A DNA stretch of 21,635 nt from RGIG2707 sp045600065 (lineage in GTDB: Bacteria > Bacillota > Clostridia > Peptostreptococcales > Anaerovoracaceae). Shown one piece after another: positions 19,801 to 21,635 of the stretch. A model generated the notes under the pieces. The model saw only the letters and a list, made by a program, of their open reading frames with translations. It did not search any database and was not told the DNA's origin. How positions within the stretch are numbered: position 1 is the stretch's first letter; each line of letters opens with the position of its first letter. The stretch spans positions 1-21,635 of the forward strand of contig JAZRXE010000086.1 in the NCBI GenBank assembly GCA_045600065.1, read 5' to 3'. Position numbers and translations under genes: made by a program.

Positions 19801-21635
19801 CCCGCATCGTCATACTGCGCATAATCGTAATCAAATACTGCATTTCCGCCCAGTACTGACTCGTCCTCGCCGCCGGCAAAGCCTTCAAAGCTGACGCCGT
19901 CGTTATCGGGAAGATCGCCGTAAACGATGGTCTTGTCCTTTGCCGTGACGCTGAGAGGCTGTTTTTCCACCTTGACCGTCACGGACTGTACGGGGCCTTT
20001 GCCCCGAGCGTCGGTAACCACATACCACAGGGTATATTCGCCCGCATCCCTGACAGTGGGGATCTGCTCGGTATAGGTTCCGTCTTCTTCCAGACTGTAG
20101 GCAATGGAAGCCCCGGCGGGCATGGTGCCGCTGAAGCTTGCCGCAGGCTGATCGGCGCCGGTGTAGACCGTCTCTGCCGGAGTCACGCTGTAGCTGTATT
20201 CCAGCTCTTTCCAGGCCTTATCGGTGCTGTAATAAATATAAACTGTATTGCCGCCTGCGCTGATCTTGTGAGCGGCAGCCTGATCTACAGCAGGCAGATA
20301 TACATACAGATTTGTATCCGTCTGGCTGTGTACAGTCTGAGGATGCAGTTCGTTGTTGATATACACAGGTTCTGCGTCGGGGTTGGCTATCGTATACAGA
20401 TATACAGAAGCCCCCGAAGCGTCGACCATCTTTCCGGTCACCTTCTTATTCATTTTCAGAGAGACCTTGTGATCGACAACGATATTTTCATCCTTCACAT
20501 AAATTGAATCCTCATCAGGGCGAGTGATGGTGACCGTTCCACCAAGGATCTTTATATCTTTGTAAGTGGCATGATAATCTCCGCCGATGCCGACTCCGTC
20601 TCCGCCAGTGCCGTCGAGTTTCACATTTCCGCCTTCGATGACAATATTCTGCACGGTGAAAGCATTTCTCGATCCGCCGCCGCCTATGCCGGCAGATCCG
20701 GCGGTAACGTTCCGGATGGTGATATCACCGGATTGGATGAAGATGTTGGCAACATCATATGAACTGTAGATATCCAAGACAACATCATCCCATTCCTCGG
20801 TTTCATACTTGCATCCGGCACCGATCCCTGCACCATGCATTCCGCCTTTCACATCCAACTTTCCGTCGCCTTCGATGGTAAGGGTACCCTGCAGGCCGTC
20901 CTTTTCGATACCGGCATGCACATAACCGCTGACCAGCTTGTTCACAGAGCCCTCCGCCAGGGAGATCGTGACATTACCTGTACTGTCATCTTCGATGGCA
21001 ATTGCCGCTGCATCCGCAGAATCGCCATAGCCTTTGCCGACACAACTTATGTTGACGCCATTAAGTGTTATATGTGCGTTCACATCCTTTTTGATCAGGA
21101 TGTGATGGGATGTAGCCTTGGACTGATCCTTGTTGGCAATGGTGAGAGGTCTGTCCGTATTGATGGTCAGTACACCTCCCGCGTAGGTAGCGTCGGCCAC
21201 CGTTCCGCCGGTCACGATGAAATCTCCGGTGGAAACGCTGACGTTCACTGTTTTGGTATCGCTGTCTGTCCGGATCTCATATTCGCCGTCCGTCAGATAG
21301 ACATATAGTTTCTTCTCGCCGTCATGGTCTTTCAGCGGGAAAAGCTCGTCATTGATATAGACATCTCCGCCGGTGGGGTTATCGATTTCCACCAGGCCGC
21401 ATACGGCGGCATTCCCGTTCAGAAGAGTGACCGGTTCAAAATTCATGATGGATTTTACGGAAGCAGTGGGATAGATCTCCACGCCGTTGGTCTTATTTCC
21501 GGATGCGGAGCCTATGCCGTTTCCGCCGCCCTCTGCCGTGCCTGTTACAGCGCCGTTTTTGATCACGATGTTCTCCGCGCTGCCGCCTGCACCGGCTCCG
21601 ATGCCGCTGCCGCTTTCCGTGCCGCTGCCGTGAGC
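16806..21635 (-). CDS. Giant SLH-anchored surface protein, 5' end missing
   Basis: The frame is open to the right edge, so at least 1609 residues are present and the start lies outside. In order (numbered from the GTG at 21566): a Gly-rich beta-helix-like region with GIGGG repeats (upstream of 1 and about 215-350), flanked by two copies of a YINxELxP...LYVYL module (about 69-91 and 401-423); then a chain of Ig-like domains of MBG/YDG type (about 455-1275, e.g. VYGDLPDNDGVSFEGF and CDGTTSAAVSAELTG), with one Big-like domain near 970-1048; a Pro/Gly linker (1281-1298); a bacterial repeat domain ending FTMPYGAVKVDAAF; and three SLH domains (about 1404-1452, 1464-1512 and 1528-1580), which bind pyruvylated wall polymer. 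It is probably a non-covalently wall-attached stalk, perhaps an adhesin or glycan-binding protein. A strong terminator follows. Confidence 0.9.
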   Translation of the reverse strand, partial: AHGSGTESGSGIGAGAGGSAENIVIKNGAVTGTAEGGGNGIGSASGNKTNGVEIYPTASVKSIMNFEPVTLLNGNAAVCGLVEIDNPTGGDVYINDELFPLKDHDGEKKLYVYLTDGEYEIRTDSDTKTVNVSVSTGDFIVTGGTVADATYAGGVLTINTDRPLTIANKDQSKATSHHILIKKDVNAHITLNGVNISCVGKGYGDSADAAAIAIEDDSTGNVTISLAEGSVNKLVSGYVHAGIEKDGLQGTLTIEGDGKLDVKGGMHGAGIGAGCKYETEEWDDVVLDIYSSYDVANIFIQSGDITIRNVTAGSAGIGGGGSRNAFTVQNIVIEGGNVKLDGTGGDGVGIGGDYHATYKDIKILGGTVTITRPDEDSIYVKDENIVVDHKVSLKMNKKVTGKMVDASGASVYLYTIANPDAEPVYINNELHPQTVHSQTDTNLYVYLPAVDQAAAHKISAGGNTVYIYYSTDKAWKELEYSYSVTPAETVYTGADQPAASFSGTMPAGASIAYSLEEDGTYTEQIPTVRDAGEYTLWYVVTDARGKGPVQSVTVKVEKQPLSVTAKDKTIVYGDLPDNDGVSFEGFAGGEDESVLGGNAVFDYDYAQYDDAGIYDIKPSGYTSDNYDITFVSGTLTVEKKALSARDVVISNTGTVLYDGQAHTAGAALRSDLSGAGQFSLSYTTDGAVFVTEAVEEGDYKIYLRAEEGDNFCATTGDGIDTGKTLTIWKPFVPEELTADMFTVKAENKVCDGTTSAAVSAELTGEPDITVAVSGSFEDAKAGSGKTVNYTITGISGSGAENYKMTAPISGSTEADISRAQARVSADTQKTVYSGQPAEFAAEAAVEGLSGNINDQIVYTHSADGGASFADGLPVHAGSYVVRASVAEDDYHTAASAEADLTIEKMEISFTAGTVSFDYDGQSHPVSINAFDANGSAFTDFIIRYCAEGGLLGTEAPSDAGDYTVSVELGNKTDYFTAQKDIQMRIEVISQDKLTILGVPGTVVFGDEFTLSAEGGSGDGSITWSSDRTEVTVDELSGLVSVGGAVGQTVTITAEKAADANHQSMRESLSFVPAPKPVSFTLEDLEQDYDGASRSVSVIPSDADATYTVSYDGSTAVPGVPGVYAVEVYANGYYTGSKYGMLIINQGIIRGVEFVQEGGVYGTAIPDPVITSAAGFDTVLSYGQSGSSKPVNAGSYTAELTVSAEYYQPLVLTSDFVIQKAVLTAAPSDATRYTGQPNPAVTIQYSGWKYGDDESVLLGIPVVSFGADEQSPAGEYTISLSRGYAQNYDLSYGAAVLTVENAQPVDPPSPPSGGGGGGAAGGSEGEISINKSFEHGKLTSDCKTAPAGQTVILTAAPDEGFALESLKVTDRKDRELAVTDLGNGHYCFTMPYGAVKVDAAFAQAAPVPVIPEEGYAGCLKDDSCIISRFTDVNLSAWYHDGIHYCVEQGLMEGISDTVFRPDGTTTRAQIVTILYRLEGEPAFRNDNVFDDVETGSWYEKAVVWAQGKGIVSGYGNGSFGPGDPVTREQMAQILYNYASYKGYDTSVSAGAAFSGFSDADSISAYARTAMAWAVEKGLIQGSGSRLDPRGRAVRAQAAAILQRYCENIVE

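Noticed and set aside
18453..19859. 468-codon plus-strand open frame
   Set aside because: Antisense to the Ig-like domains of the SLH protein, with no ribosome binding site or recognisable motif.
1..21635. CRISPR array
   Set aside because: No regularly spaced repeats with unique spacers were found; the only regular repeats are within protein domains, the inverted-repeat element and short promoter repeats.

Overview
The window looks like chromosomal DNA of a Gram-positive anaerobe of the class Clostridia. This rests on an IspH enzyme fused to ribosomal protein S1-type repeats, a Tad/Flp pilus locus of the Gram-positive kind with DUF5702- and DUF6382-type proteins and no secretin, a large SLH-anchored surface protein, and clean sigma-A promoters. 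UGA is used as an ordinary stop by several genes here. I cannot name a genus.

Layout. 1-1530 is visibly more A+T-rich than the rest and looks like accessory DNA: the 5' part of an HTH-ATPase gene with a palindrome over its promoter, then two overlapping open frames, one of them a small cysteine-containing protein. 1535-1924 is a minus-strand tRNA cluster (Asn-GUU, Leu-UAA, initiator Met-CAU) with a consensus promoter and terminator. 1965-4603 is a divergent pair: a metallophosphoesterase with a long structured leader (minus), and a secreted family-18 glycoside hydrolase (plus) whose promoter places the start codon at the predicted transcription start. 4614-4904 is framed by a perfect 35-bp inverted repeat. 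4962-8444 carries ispH-S1 and rarA (minus). 8569-8730 is a small zinc-ribbon gene (plus), facing the Tad operon across a shared terminator.

8896-16392 is one tightly packed minus-strand Tad operon: tadZ-like, tadA, tadB, tadC, flp, a small TadE-like protein, DUF5702, a second TadE-like protein and a DUF6382-like protein. TadZ would position the machine, TadA would power it, TadB and TadC would form the membrane platform, Flp would be the major pilin, and the TadE-like and DUF5702 proteins would be minor pilins or membrane-associated assembly parts. No prepilin peptidase or CpaB/RcpC gene lies in the window. Upstream is a possible ~200-nt RNA gene, then a giant SLH surface protein that runs off the right edge.

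The most striking observation is in the second TadE-like gene. Its reading frame continues past a UGA for 56 codons and ends in TAATG overlapping the next start codon. The protein then contains two tandem Cys/His repeats with identical spacing. The UGA falls exactly where the second repeat has the last Cys of its CxxC motif. This is either a candidate selenocysteine (CxxU) or a recent Cys-to-stop mutation or sequence error. The sequence alone cannot decide.
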